This document shows, piece by piece, positions 1-7,419 of a stretch of DNA of 13,370 nt (the stretch's first letter is position 1; each line of letters opens with the position of its first letter). The notes beneath the pieces are model-generated. The model did not search any database. It had not been told where the DNA came from and worked only from the letters and a program-made list of their open reading frames with translations. The position numbers were made by a program, and so were the translations under genes. The stretch is from Bacteroides sp. UBA939 (GTDB lineage: Bacteria > Bacteroidota > Bacteroidia > Bacteroidales > Bacteroidaceae): contig NZ_DBDF01000232.1 in NCBI RefSeq assembly GCF_002293435.1, positions 2,068 to 15,437 of the forward strand, written 5' to 3'.

Positions 1-208
1 AACCTTGCCTTCGGGCGGAAATACGGCATTCTCAGCCGACTAAAAATACAAAATGTCACTATGACAGATACGATTCCGGCCACATACCAAACATAATTCA
101 GACATACAACATGCACATATCCGATTTTAATGTTACTTCTGCAAAGAAGTTAAAGCCGGATAAAGCTCCCGCTTATTTTAACAATTCAGAATCTAATCAG
201 AAAGTATT
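1..208. other. Left-edge region with no gene that can be assigned
   Basis: No complete gene is visible. One reading frame on the plus strand, open from the window edge, ends at TAA 41-43 and would give the tail TLPSGGNTAFSAD. This could be the C-terminus of a gene lying outside the window, but I do not recognise it. Another frame stays open to TAA 94-96, so the choice of frame is not secure. The rest, up to the ATG at 209, is AT-rich and would be the upstream region of the broken helicase gene. I see no clear promoter in it. Confidence 0.3.
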
Positions 209-664
209 ATGGCAAAACGCACCAGGACTGCGAAACCGCAACAAGAGAAAAAAGAAAAGACAGCAAAAGTATCCTACCACTACAAACCCAATAACCTCAC
301 TTTGGAACAATGGTAGATTGCACTACGGAAGCAAGCAGCCGCAAAAGAACTGTTCGCCATCACCGAAATCAATACAAAAGACTATCCGGGCTATTACAAC
401 GTAAAGAATCCCATCTCGCAAAACGAATACAGCGTAGTGTACAGAGGCAAAGAAAGCCCCTGGAACTATTGTTCCTGCATGGATTTTAAAGTAAGCAAAC
501 TGGAAACCTGCAAGCATTTGGAAGCCGTCAAACTCTGGATGGATGAAAACAACAAACGAATATGCCGGAATACCCCTGCATATTCCTCAGTCTATACAGA
601 AGCACAGAGAACTGAGAAATCATGCTCGAACACAGAGGTACTGAGTTCTCTCTCTGCGACGTAG
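209..664 (+). pseudogene. Truncated 5' remnant of a SWIM-domain SNF2-type helicase gene
   Basis: Reading from ATG 209 gives a lysine-rich start (MAKRTRTAKPQQEKK), then YHYKPNNLTLEQW, an in-frame TAG at 314-316, and on in the same frame through IALRKQAAAKELF to a SWIM zinc-finger pattern. In that pattern (CSC, then CKH eight residues later, about 470-520) the ligands would be Cys, Cys, Cys and His. SWIM domains bind zinc and contact DNA or protein. In Bacteroidetes this kind of N-terminus precedes a SNF2 helicase of roughly 900-1000 residues, a recollection of the family that I could not check here. Family-like sequence seems to stop near 597 (PAYSSVYT); the rest, to TAG 662-664, is low-complexity. 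No DEAD/DEAH or helicase C-terminal motifs follow. The gene is therefore doubly broken, by a likely CAG-to-TAG change and by loss of its 3' part at the edge of the PUL. An intact small SWIM protein starting after the stop is possible but less likely. Confidence 0.7.
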
Positions 665-729
665 TCGCCCTCTCTCTTACCCTCTCTTATAAAGAAAGGT
701 AAACTCTGTGTCTCTGTGACTCTGTGTTG
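601..729. repeat. CACAGAG-rich nested inverted repeats
   Basis: CACAGAG occurs at 603-609 and 631-637, and its complement CTCTGTG at 704-710, 712-718 and 720-726. The three right-hand copies have an 8-bp period. The left copies lie in a short direct repeat (CACAGAG, then ACTGAG). Arms 629-637 (AACACAGAG) and 720-728 are exact 9-bp complements. Inside them, 643-647 pairs with 702-706, GCGAC-GTA-GTCGC (656-668) forms a 5-bp hairpin, and TTACC (677-681) pairs with GGTAA (698-702). It resembles a degenerate intergenic repeat. Its function is unknown. Confidence 0.6.
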
Positions 730-733
730 AAGT

Positions 734-764
734 AAAAACTGCGAAAGGGGCAAACCCTCACAGT
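734..764 (-). terminator. Likely rho-independent terminator of the PUL operon
   Basis: In the minus-strand transcript, ACUGUGAGGG (764-755) can pair over ten positions, including three G-U pairs, with CUUUCGCAGU (747-738) around a 7-nt loop. A run of U follows at once (737-734). It lies about 100 bp after the GH3 stop codon. The plus strand shows an alternative GGGGC/GCCCC pairing (747-751 with 766-770) followed by a T-run at 776-781, so it may work in both directions. Confidence 0.55.
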
Positions 765-794
765 CCGCCCCTCTCCTTTTTAACCTTAAAAAAC

Positions 795-877
795 CACTAA
801 TCTGTAACCTTAATCAATTAGCCACTAAACACTAATCACTAAACGTTAATCACTATTCACGCTAATCCGTCACCTTA
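795..877. repeat. 14-bp tandem repeats abutting the GH3 stop codon
   Basis: CACTAAACACTAAT (823-836) is followed directly by CACTAAACGTTAAT (837-850; 12 of 14 identical) and by a longer variant at 851-866 that contains the GH3 stop codon. In addition, CTAATCTGTAACCTTA (797-812) matches 862-877 at 14 of 16 positions. The second copy is the end of the GH3 gene itself (complement of the last codons K-V-T-D-stop), so the gene end appears imperfectly duplicated 65 bp downstream. Confidence 0.6.
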
Positions 878-3111
878 AAGAAAACCTCTTCTCCCGACTG
901 GCTATCGGCAGCTACCCAAAGCCCGAAGTCTCCGGCTTCCACCACCCTGGCCATATCTATATTCCAGAACGCAAGCTCACTGACCGGCAACTCAAACGAA
1001 ACATTCTTCTTCTCGCCCGGCTTCAACGTCACACGGGTGAAGCGCTTCAGCTCCTTCACCGGACGGGTCACGGAACCAACCTTATCCTGCACGTACAACT
1101 GCGCAATCTCCGTCCCTTCACGCCGCCCCGTATTCTCCAGGTCGAACGTCACCGTCAGCACATCCTCCCGTTTCAACGTAGCCGAAGACAGCTTGACGTT
1201 GCTATACTCGAACGTAGTGTACGACAACCCATAGCCAAACGGAAACAGCGGATCGAACCCTGCATCCATGTAGAACGAAGTGTTACCAAGCGACGTCTGC
1301 CCTGCCTCCACCGGAATATCATTCAGCAATGTCTCAGTCCTCGTAGCCGGACGCCCGGTGTTGTTGTGCGCATAGTACACCGGAATCTGCCCCACCATCT
1401 TCGGGAAAGTAACCGGCGTCTTTCCGCTCGGCACGGCACGTCCCCACAGCAAGTCGGCAATTGCCGGACCGCCCATCGTCCCCGGATGGAACGCATAAAG
1501 AACGGCGGCAGATACTTCTACCTCCTTGCCGATAGTGAGCGGACGACCTGCCATGACAACCGTCACCACAGGCTTGCCCGTCTTAGCCAAAGCCGCAATC
1601 AGTGTACCCTGGTCGCCTTGCAGATTCAAGTCCGCCAAACAGTGCGCCTCACCCGAAAGAATGGACTCTTCGCCCACAAACGCCAGAATAACGTCGGCGC
1701 GTCCGGCGGCGGCAACGGCCTTGGCCACTCCTGCCGGGTTCTTCTCGCGACTATACGCCAAACCCGGTTCGTATATCACCTGCACCCGATCGCCCAGCAT
1801 CTCCCTGATGGCACTGAGCGGAGTCTGCGTGCGAGCCTTCTCACCGTCGAACACCCACGTGCCCAGTTGCTCGTAAGGCGCATTTGCCATAGGGCCAACC
1901 ACGGCAACCGTCCTTACCGATGCCTGCAAAGGCAACACGTCCTTGTCGTTCTTCAACAGGATAGCCGATTCAACAGCCGCCTGCCTGGCAGCCTCCAGGT
2001 GCGAAGGAGCGTAGAGCACATGCTGCTTCTCGTCCACATAAGGGTTATCGAACAGTCCCAGGCGATACTTGATACGCAGGATGTTACGCACCGCATCGTT
2101 GACGGTACTCTCCTTTACTTTTCCTTCTTTTATCAGTCCGGGCAACTCCTTCACAAACGTGTAGCTCACCATTTCCATATCTACGCCCGCATTCACCGAC
2201 TTCATTGCCACTTCTTTGGAATCGGCAGCAAAACCGTGGTTTATCATTTCGGAGGCAGAAGCCCAATCAGATACTACAATGCCGTCGAAGCCCCACTCAC
2301 GGCGCAACACATCCTTCAGGATGAAGGTATTCCCTGTAGAAGGAACCCCGTCGTTATCATTGAAGGAAGTCATGAACGTTGTCGCCCCCGCCTTGACTGC
2401 CGCTTCGAAAGGTGGCAGGTAGACATTGCGCAAGCGGCGTTCCGGAATAAACGTGGAGTTGTAATCGCGTCCGCCTTCGGCTGCGCCATATCCCACGAAG
2501 TGCTTGGGGCAAGCGGCAATCGACGTAGGACTATTCAGGGAATCGCCCTGAAAACCTTCTACCATAGCAGCTCCCATAACGGAGGTGAGATACGTGTCTT
2601 CGCCGCATCCTTCGGCAATACGCCCCCAGCGCGGGTCGCGGGCAATGTCAATCATCGGCGCAAAAGTCCACCGGATACCAACCGAAGACGCTTCGATAGC
2701 TGCTATGCGTGCGCCATCCTTCACTATCTGCGGATTGAACGAAGCCGCCTGTCCGAGGGGGATAGGGAATATGGTCTTGAACCCGTGAATCACGTCACGC
2801 GCCATCAGCAAAGGTATCCCCAACCGGGATTCTTCCATCGCTATGCGCTGCAACGCATTGATACGTACCGGGTCTACTTCATTCAGGATGGAGCCTACCT
2901 CACCTTTCTTAATCAAATTACTCATATCCCCGATGTTTCCGTAAGAGGATATCTGGTTCATCTGACCGATTTTCTCCTCCAGGGTCATCCGGGATAAGAT
3001 AGATTCTACTTTCCGCTCGATTGCTTCATCTCCTTTCTTCGTTGTCTCCTGCACGCAGGAGGTTAAAGGCAACAACAGCAAACCGGCAAAGAATACCTTT
3101 ATTACTTTCAT
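862..3111 (-). CDS. GH3 beta-glucosidase, lipoprotein (BglX-like)
   Basis: This 749-residue protein is a family GH3 exo-hydrolase expected to release glucose from the non-reducing end of beta-gluco-oligosaccharides. The N-terminus is a lipoprotein signal with the lipid cysteine at C19 (PLTSC). The following residues, VQETTKK, lack the acidic export signal of surface lipoproteins, so it probably faces the periplasm. The GH3 barrel spans about 35-355, with the conserved KHF at 203-205 and the nucleophile D282 in IVVSDW. The alpha/beta sandwich (about 380-600) holds the likely acid/base E488 in SGEA. A fibronectin type III-like C-terminal domain covers about 655-740. Length and order match BglX-type enzymes. 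The start follows the GH16 stop by 13 bp, so it is the last gene of the operon. Its GC content looks higher than that of susC/susD. Substrate linkage cannot be read from sequence; beta-1,3 fits the context. Confidence 0.93.
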   Translation of the reverse strand: MKVIKVFFAGLLLLPLTSCVQETTKKGDEAIERKVESILSRMTLEEKIGQMNQISSYGNIGDMSNLIKKGEVGSILNEVDPVRINALQRIAMEESRLGIPLLMARDVIHGFKTIFPIPLGQAASFNPQIVKDGARIAAIEASSVGIRWTFAPMIDIARDPRWGRIAEGCGEDTYLTSVMGAAMVEGFQGDSLNSPTSIAACPKHFVGYGAAEGGRDYNSTFIPERRLRNVYLPPFEAAVKAGATTFMTSFNDNDGVPSTGNTFILKDVLRREWGFDGIVVSDWASASEMINHGFAADSKEVAMKSVNAGVDMEMVSYTFVKELPGLIKEGKVKESTVNDAVRNILRIKYRLGLFDNPYVDEKQHVLYAPSHLEAARQAAVESAILLKNDKDVLPLQASVRTVAVVGPMANAPYEQLGTWVFDGEKARTQTPLSAIREMLGDRVQVIYEPGLAYSREKNPAGVAKAVAAAGRADVILAFVGEESILSGEAHCLADLNLQGDQGTLIAALAKTGKPVVTVVMAGRPLTIGKEVEVSAAVLYAFHPGTMGGPAIADLLWGRAVPSGKTPVTFPKMVGQIPVYYAHNNTGRPATRTETLLNDIPVEAGQTSLGNTSFYMDAGFDPLFPFGYGLSYTTFEYSNVKLSSATLKREDVLTVTFDLENTGRREGTEIAQLYVQDKVGSVTRPVKELKRFTRVTLKPGEKKNVSFELPVSELAFWNIDMARVVEAGDFGLWVAADSQSGEEVFFKVTD

Positions 3112-3124
3112 AATTCTTCAAACA

Positions 3125-4249
3125 TTAATTCTTCTGAAACACACGCACATAGTCAATCTCGTAAGTAGCCGGAAGGGCAGACTCGTCAATTCCCTGGGCG
3201 CCTCCCCAGTTACCACCCCACGCCAGATTCAACTTCAAGTAGAAAGGTACATTGAAGGGCCAAGTGTCCTTGTTGCCTTTCTTGTCGTTGTCGAACGTGA
3301 AGTAGCACTCACCGTCCACATATCCTTTGATGAAGTCTGCCGTCCACTCAACGGCATAGACGTGGAAGTCGGTCTGAGCGGTTGGAATCCTCCTGGTTCC
3401 GGACTTCTGTGTGCCGATGGAGTGATTGTACGCATTGCAATGGATGGTAGAGAGTATGACGTTGGGGTCGTATCCCACTTCTTCCATGATATCAATTTCC
3501 CCGTCGCCGGGCCAGGTGGTGAAGTTCTTAGGCAGCATCCAGAACGCAGGCCAGGTGCCTTTCCCCGAAGGGAGCTTCAGGCGCGCCTCGAAATAACCGT
3601 AAGTCCAGCTTTCAGAGGTATTCATGCGGATGGAGATTACCTCGGAGCCTCTTTTCCTGGCTATGATTTTCAGAGTTCCGTCGGCAACTACCGCGCAGGT
3701 ATCCGTTCCTGAGAATCCTTGTATGTAGTTCTCGAGTTCGTTGTTACCCCAGCCGTGATTACCTTCCTCGTACCACCACTTGGCAGTGTTCGGCAAAGCG
3801 GGTTTGCCACCAGCCAGACGGGAGTCGTTGAATTCATCCTGCCACACAAGCGAATAGCCTGCCGGAACATAATTCTCAACCTCACCTTTAGCCTGTTTAA
3901 AGGTGTACTCTTTGTTATACTCCGCACCTATCGAGAAAGACAATTTCGCCCCCCGCTCCTGCTCCGTTTCATTCTTCCGGGCAATGATTTTAAGGGCTGT
4001 CTCGCCGGTATGTCCACTATTGGCCGACAGGGAATACCATGTCTGTCCGTCCGCCTTCACCGTCCATGCCTCGTTGGCTTTCACTACAATCGTCTTTGTC
4101 TCACCGGAAGCATTCATCAGTACATCTCCCGGAGTTATTTCTATGGAAGGCGTTCCACCTTCCGGAATGTTCTCCGAAGAAGAATCTCCATCGCCACATC
4201 CCGCCAGTAGCACAAGCGGCAATACCCATAAACAAGTCATAGATTTCAT
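3125..4249 (-). CDS. GH16 endo-beta-glucanase with BACON domain, surface lipoprotein
   Basis: This 374-residue enzyme is expected to cut internal bonds of beta-1,3-glucan or mixed-linkage beta-glucan at the cell surface. The signal peptide ends in LLAGC, with lipid cysteine C18 followed by GDGDSSSE, an acidic stretch typical of Bacteroides surface-exported lipoproteins. Residues about 34-120 look like a BACON domain (AWTV, WYSLSANSG and a final FKQA). The GH16 jelly roll spans about 130-372. The catalytic strand is GDGEIDIMEE (248-257): nucleophile E251, helper D253 and acid/base E256, all present. The ExDxxE form with a beta-bulge is typical of laminarinase-like GH16 (subfamily 3), not of Bacillus-type lichenases. 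Conserved aromatic residues lie in WPAFWMLP (233-240) and NLAWGGNWGG (341-350). The gene starts 69 bp after the upstream gene, behind an RNA hairpin, and ends 13 bp before GH3. Laminarin versus mixed-linkage glucan cannot be decided here. Confidence 0.93.
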   Translation of the reverse strand: MKSMTCLWVLPLVLLAGCGDGDSSSENIPEGGTPSIEITPGDVLMNASGETKTIVVKANEAWTVKADGQTWYSLSANSGHTGETALKIIARKNETEQERGAKLSFSIGAEYNKEYTFKQAKGEVENYVPAGYSLVWQDEFNDSRLAGGKPALPNTAKWWYEEGNHGWGNNELENYIQGFSGTDTCAVVADGTLKIIARKRGSEVISIRMNTSESWTYGYFEARLKLPSGKGTWPAFWMLPKNFTTWPGDGEIDIMEEVGYDPNVILSTIHCNAYNHSIGTQKSGTRRIPTAQTDFHVYAVEWTADFIKGYVDGECYFTFDNDKKGNKDTWPFNVPFYLKLNLAWGGNWGGAQGIDESALPATYEIDYVRVFQKN

Positions 4250-4266
4250 ACTTTAAAAGTAAACAG

Positions 4267-4299
4267 AGCCAGTTGCCTGCACTAAGCCGACAACTGACT
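4267..4299 (-). promoter_or_regulatory. 11-bp RNA hairpin between the glycan-binding and GH16 genes
   Basis: In the minus-strand transcript AGUCAGUUGUC (4299-4289) pairs over all 11 positions, two of them G-U, with GGCAACUGGCU (4277-4267) around an 11-nt loop. It sits in the longest spacer of the operon, 17 bases before the GH16 start, and is followed by a loosely U-rich stretch (UCUGUUUACUUUU). It could weaken read-through, or protect or process the mRNA so that susC/susD/binding-protein and enzyme levels differ. The U-tract is too poor for a confident terminator. Confidence 0.5.
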
Positions 4300-4318
4300 C
4301 CTGAACTAAATTACATTA

Positions 4319-5857
4319 TTATTCGTCAAACGAGAAATCATCGAAGTAGAAGAAGCCCGGTCCGGCATGTCCTTCGGCGCCAAACTGAATCACAATCTTA
4401 TCAAAGTCCTTACGTGTGGCCGCACTGCTGAAGTCAAACTCCAGTTCGAGCCATTTGTCAAGTTCCAGATTGGCTTTTACTATCTCTACCTGAGTTTCCC
4501 AAGCGTTGTCGCCCTTGCTGCTATCCTGCAGTTTCACAGCCAATTGGGGTAACAGTTTCTTGTTCGTAATCCAATCACCTGCCACGGCAAACTCTGTGGT
4601 ATAGTCGTTGTAAGAAGGTATATATACTTTCACACGAATCTTGTTCTGGGTAGTCAGATCGAACATGTAATCTGTGGTAGTGAACGACAGGTTGCTATAA
4701 AAGTCTGTAGACTTCTGGTAACGATATGCCTTGTTTGACTCATTGATAGGAACCGGAGCCGGATTATCCACCACAGCGCTCTTATCGCCCATATTCTGAG
4801 TTACGAAGTTCACTGCAGCCTCGTCGTCTTCAAAGTCTTCACTCAAAGGAACAGCCTTCGGCGTCTTCACGATAGGAGGTGTACTTACATTCAGGTCTTC
4901 ACGGCAGTAGATAAACAGCCAGTCCTGACTTTCTACAGAATTATGTACACACAATGCCATTACTTCTTCCGACTGGTAAACGATGTCATAAGTCTGCGTA
5001 CCGCAATAGTAACCCATCGTAGCATCGCCTGTAAGTGTCAATTGAGGCAGCGGGCCACTATCGTCCAACGCGAAGTTATAAGTCCCGCCGGCATAATTGT
5101 AAACCACGTCCTCACCTTCCTGCACGGCGCCGGGCTTGCTATGGGCAAGCGCCCAACGTCCGTATCCCTTGCCGGCTGTTTCAACCTTCATCTGCAAACC
5201 GGACTGGATGAATGTAAACTTCATGTCATACATATCCCATGCACTCTTTTCATTAGGACCGGCTCCCCACCATTCTTGAGCATACGTATTGAGAGGGCCT
5301 AAGCCTGTATGTCCCTTGATGTTGCCCGCATTGATAGCAGGCTTCGGAGCAGTAAATCCTGCTACAGCGTCAGATACTACCTTCGTATAATTGTTATACT
5401 GGTCGAACACCCAAGTCTTTCCATCGGTAGCACTGGCGCCACCGGTCAGGTTGTTGTACAGAGGTATATCCAGCAAACTGAAATCATCATTCTCGAACTG
5501 CATCGGAATCACTTTAGACAGTGCGCCACCGTCAGCGGTATAAATAGTCAGCGTAATAGAATAAGCTCCTTTTTCGGGATATTGCGCCGTAACGGCTTTG
5601 CTCCTACTTGTGGCTCCGTTATCCAAATCCCAAACAAAAGAATAAGGGACTTTCGTTACTGTGGTATTAGTAAACACGATCTCATTCGGGCTTTTTTCCG
5701 TACGTTCGGCAATATAGGTAATCTCTTCCAAAGAGATAGTACCACTTGTCCCCAACAAATGATCATCGCTCTCCTGCGGTTCGCAAGCGGTCATTGCCAC
5801 AAGAGCCATCATTGCCAAAAGACTCGATTTGAATATATTTTTCATATCTGTTTTCAT
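4319..5857 (-). CDS. PKD-domain surface glycan-binding lipoprotein (SusE/F position)
   Basis: This 512-residue lipoprotein occupies the SusE/F slot and probably holds polysaccharide at the cell surface for the SusCD importer. The lipid cysteine is C25 (AMTAC), followed by EPQESDD, an acidic surface-export signal. Residues about 42-122 form a PKD-like beta-sandwich (FVWDLDNGATS, then YPEKGAYSITLTIY). Residues about 125-322 form a second domain, rich in Trp and Tyr, with GHTGLGP (182-188), EWWGAGPNEKSAWDMYD (195-211) and four cysteines (C285, C303, C318 and others nearby may pair). Residues about 335-512 look like a jelly-roll carbohydrate-binding module ending FYFDDFSFDE. No catalytic motif is visible. 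It starts 15 bp after susD. A second ATG at codon 5 (5843-5845) gives the more usual MKNIFKSS start, so the true start is uncertain. The ligand is inferred from the neighbours only. Confidence 0.8.
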   Translation of the reverse strand: MKTDMKNIFKSSLLAMMALVAMTACEPQESDDHLLGTSGTISLEEITYIAERTEKSPNEIVFTNTTVTKVPYSFVWDLDNGATSRSKAVTAQYPEKGAYSITLTIYTADGGALSKVIPMQFENDDFSLLDIPLYNNLTGGASATDGKTWVFDQYNNYTKVVSDAVAGFTAPKPAINAGNIKGHTGLGPLNTYAQEWWGAGPNEKSAWDMYDMKFTFIQSGLQMKVETAGKGYGRWALAHSKPGAVQEGEDVVYNYAGGTYNFALDDSGPLPQLTLTGDATMGYYCGTQTYDIVYQSEEVMALCVHNSVESQDWLFIYCREDLNVSTPPIVKTPKAVPLSEDFEDDEAAVNFVTQNMGDKSAVVDNPAPVPINESNKAYRYQKSTDFYSNLSFTTTDYMFDLTTQNKIRVKVYIPSYNDYTTEFAVAGDWITNKKLLPQLAVKLQDSSKGDNAWETQVEIVKANLELDKWLELEFDFSSAATRKDFDKIVIQFGAEGHAGPGFFYFDDFSFDE

Positions 5858-5872
5858 TTTTAGAGTAATACA

Positions 5873-7399
5873 TTAATATGGATTCTGTTGCAACTCAAAT
5901 TCACTACCCTTTGTTTTATCAATCTCCGATTGCGGGATAGGCATATACTTCTTATTGTCAGTGTACGTACGAACCGAATTATGTTCCGCATCATTTTCCG
6001 TAAGAACAGAAGCTGCATCGCCCCAACGCACCAAATCATAGAAACGCATACCTTCACCAAGGAATTCCTTGCGACGCTCAGCCTTAATATTAGCAGCAAT
6101 AGCAGGAATAGAAGCATCTCTGCCAAATGCGCGCTGACGAATCTGATCAAAGCAAGCCTGTGCGTCTACACCTTGTTGTTCGCCCACGCCATCCATTTTT
6201 ACCAGCTCGACATAATTCAGCAAAGTTTCTGCGTAACGGAAAATACGCAAGTTATTACAATAGTTCAAATCCTGGTCACCCGGGGGAGGATTGTATCCTT
6301 CGCGACCGGCATACTTGCGTTGGAAGAAACCCGTATCCTGGAAGCGTCTGCCATATTCGGCTTCTCTCCAATCATTGATAGAACCATTGCGGCGCAAGTC
6401 ACCTTCTTCGTACATCTCATAAGCAGATTGACGCACAGGTCCAAATCCCCAACCACCTTTGAATATTCCGTCCGGATCCTTCAATTCATTGGGGCCAATG
6501 AATGCCGGCAAGTTTGTACCATAACCCTGCCAACCGCTCGCCCATGTTTTACCTTCGGGCAACTGATTACTTTCAAAGATAGATTCTTTGCAGAATTCAT
6601 TTTCGTCCAGCCACATAGCATCAAAATCAGGCATCAGTTCATAAGCACCGCTCTTGATAATAGTTGCCATATCACCGGCAATTTCAGCATATTTGCTTGA
6701 ATCTTTCTGATACATCACCACACGGGCTTTCAACATCAATGCTGCTGCACGAGATACACGACCCATATCGCCCGTTCCATTGGTTGTCATAGGCAATACA
6801 CCATCCTCGCAAGCCACTGCTATATCCTCCATGATTTCAGCATAGATTTCATCGGCAGAGTACTGCCTGGCAAGATAAGGATCCTCTAAAGGGGTTTCAA
6901 AATAAGGGATGTTACCATACAGTTTCCACAACAAATGTATGTAGTATGCACGCAGGAAGTGAGCTTCGGCTTTATATTGTTTCAATTTACCTTCAAGCAC
7001 ATCTACCGCATTCGCACAAGATATAATGACATTATTACAACGGGCAAGACCGGAAAAGTAAATATTCCACAGACCAAACGCTTCATTGGGACTCAGTGTG
7101 AATTGAGACAAAGAGTAGAGTTGACCTTGGTCACCCGCGTCACCACCACCTTTGTAAATGTCATCCGACCGAAGGTCAGACATCAGCAGAATACCATTAT
7201 AATTGTTAGCAGCATAGCTGTCGAATAACAATATCTGGTAGGCGGAACCCAAATAAGACAGAATGGCACCTTCTGTAGCAGGAGCTCCCGCCATCGGTTT
7301 ATTTGTAGAACTTGAGGTTAAGAAATCGTCCCCACAAGAGGAAATCATCAGAGTAGACGACAACAGCGCCGCCATAGTGAATATATTAATTTTTTTCAT
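5873..7399 (-). CDS. SusD-like surface glycan-binding lipoprotein (RagB/SusD family)
   Basis: This 508-residue protein is the lid of the SusCD importer. It binds oligosaccharide at the cell surface and passes it into the TonB-dependent channel. The signal ends ISSC with lipid cysteine C22, followed by GDDF, an acidic surface-export signal. The N-terminal alpha-helical (TPR-like) part is seen in YKAEAHFLRAYYIHLLWKLYGNIPYF (142-167, quoted only as a landmark). The C-terminal family motif is ERRKEFLGEGMRFYDLVRWG (441-460), and the tail KKYMPIPQSEI...QQNPY is typical. Length is normal. Aromatic residues around W285, W290 and Y293 are candidates for the glycan platform, but the binding site cannot be set without a structure. 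The start codon lies 20 bp after the susC stop, in an A/T-rich leader without a strong ribosome site. Confidence 0.95.
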   Translation of the reverse strand: MKKINIFTMAALLSSTLMISSCGDDFLTSSSTNKPMAGAPATEGAILSYLGSAYQILLFDSYAANNYNGILLMSDLRSDDIYKGGGDAGDQGQLYSLSQFTLSPNEAFGLWNIYFSGLARCNNVIISCANAVDVLEGKLKQYKAEAHFLRAYYIHLLWKLYGNIPYFETPLEDPYLARQYSADEIYAEIMEDIAVACEDGVLPMTTNGTGDMGRVSRAAALMLKARVVMYQKDSSKYAEIAGDMATIIKSGAYELMPDFDAMWLDENEFCKESIFESNQLPEGKTWASGWQGYGTNLPAFIGPNELKDPDGIFKGGWGFGPVRQSAYEMYEEGDLRRNGSINDWREAEYGRRFQDTGFFQRKYAGREGYNPPPGDQDLNYCNNLRIFRYAETLLNYVELVKMDGVGEQQGVDAQACFDQIRQRAFGRDASIPAIAANIKAERRKEFLGEGMRFYDLVRWGDAASVLTENDAEHNSVRTYTDNKKYMPIPQSEIDKTKGSEFELQQNPY

Positions 7400-7419
7400 A
7401 CCGTATTATTTTTATAAAG

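Noticed and set aside
1..29. Possible start of a minus-strand gene (ATG at 29-27, MPYFRPKAR)
   Set aside because: Only nine codons are inside the window and no ribosome site or family match is visible.
111..404. A 97-codon open frame on the plus strand
   Set aside because: It overlaps the helicase remnant in another frame, is lysine- and proline-rich, and resembles nothing, while the frame from ATG 209 shows the SWIM motif.
1366..2997. A 543-codon open frame on the plus strand
   Set aside because: It lies fully antisense to the GH3 gene, whose motifs and catalytic residues are clear. The translation is Arg/His-rich without recognisable domains, as expected from GC-rich codons read backwards.
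5888..6700. A 270-codon open frame antisense to susD
   Set aside because: Shadow of the susD gene; no domain, signal peptide or start context supports it.
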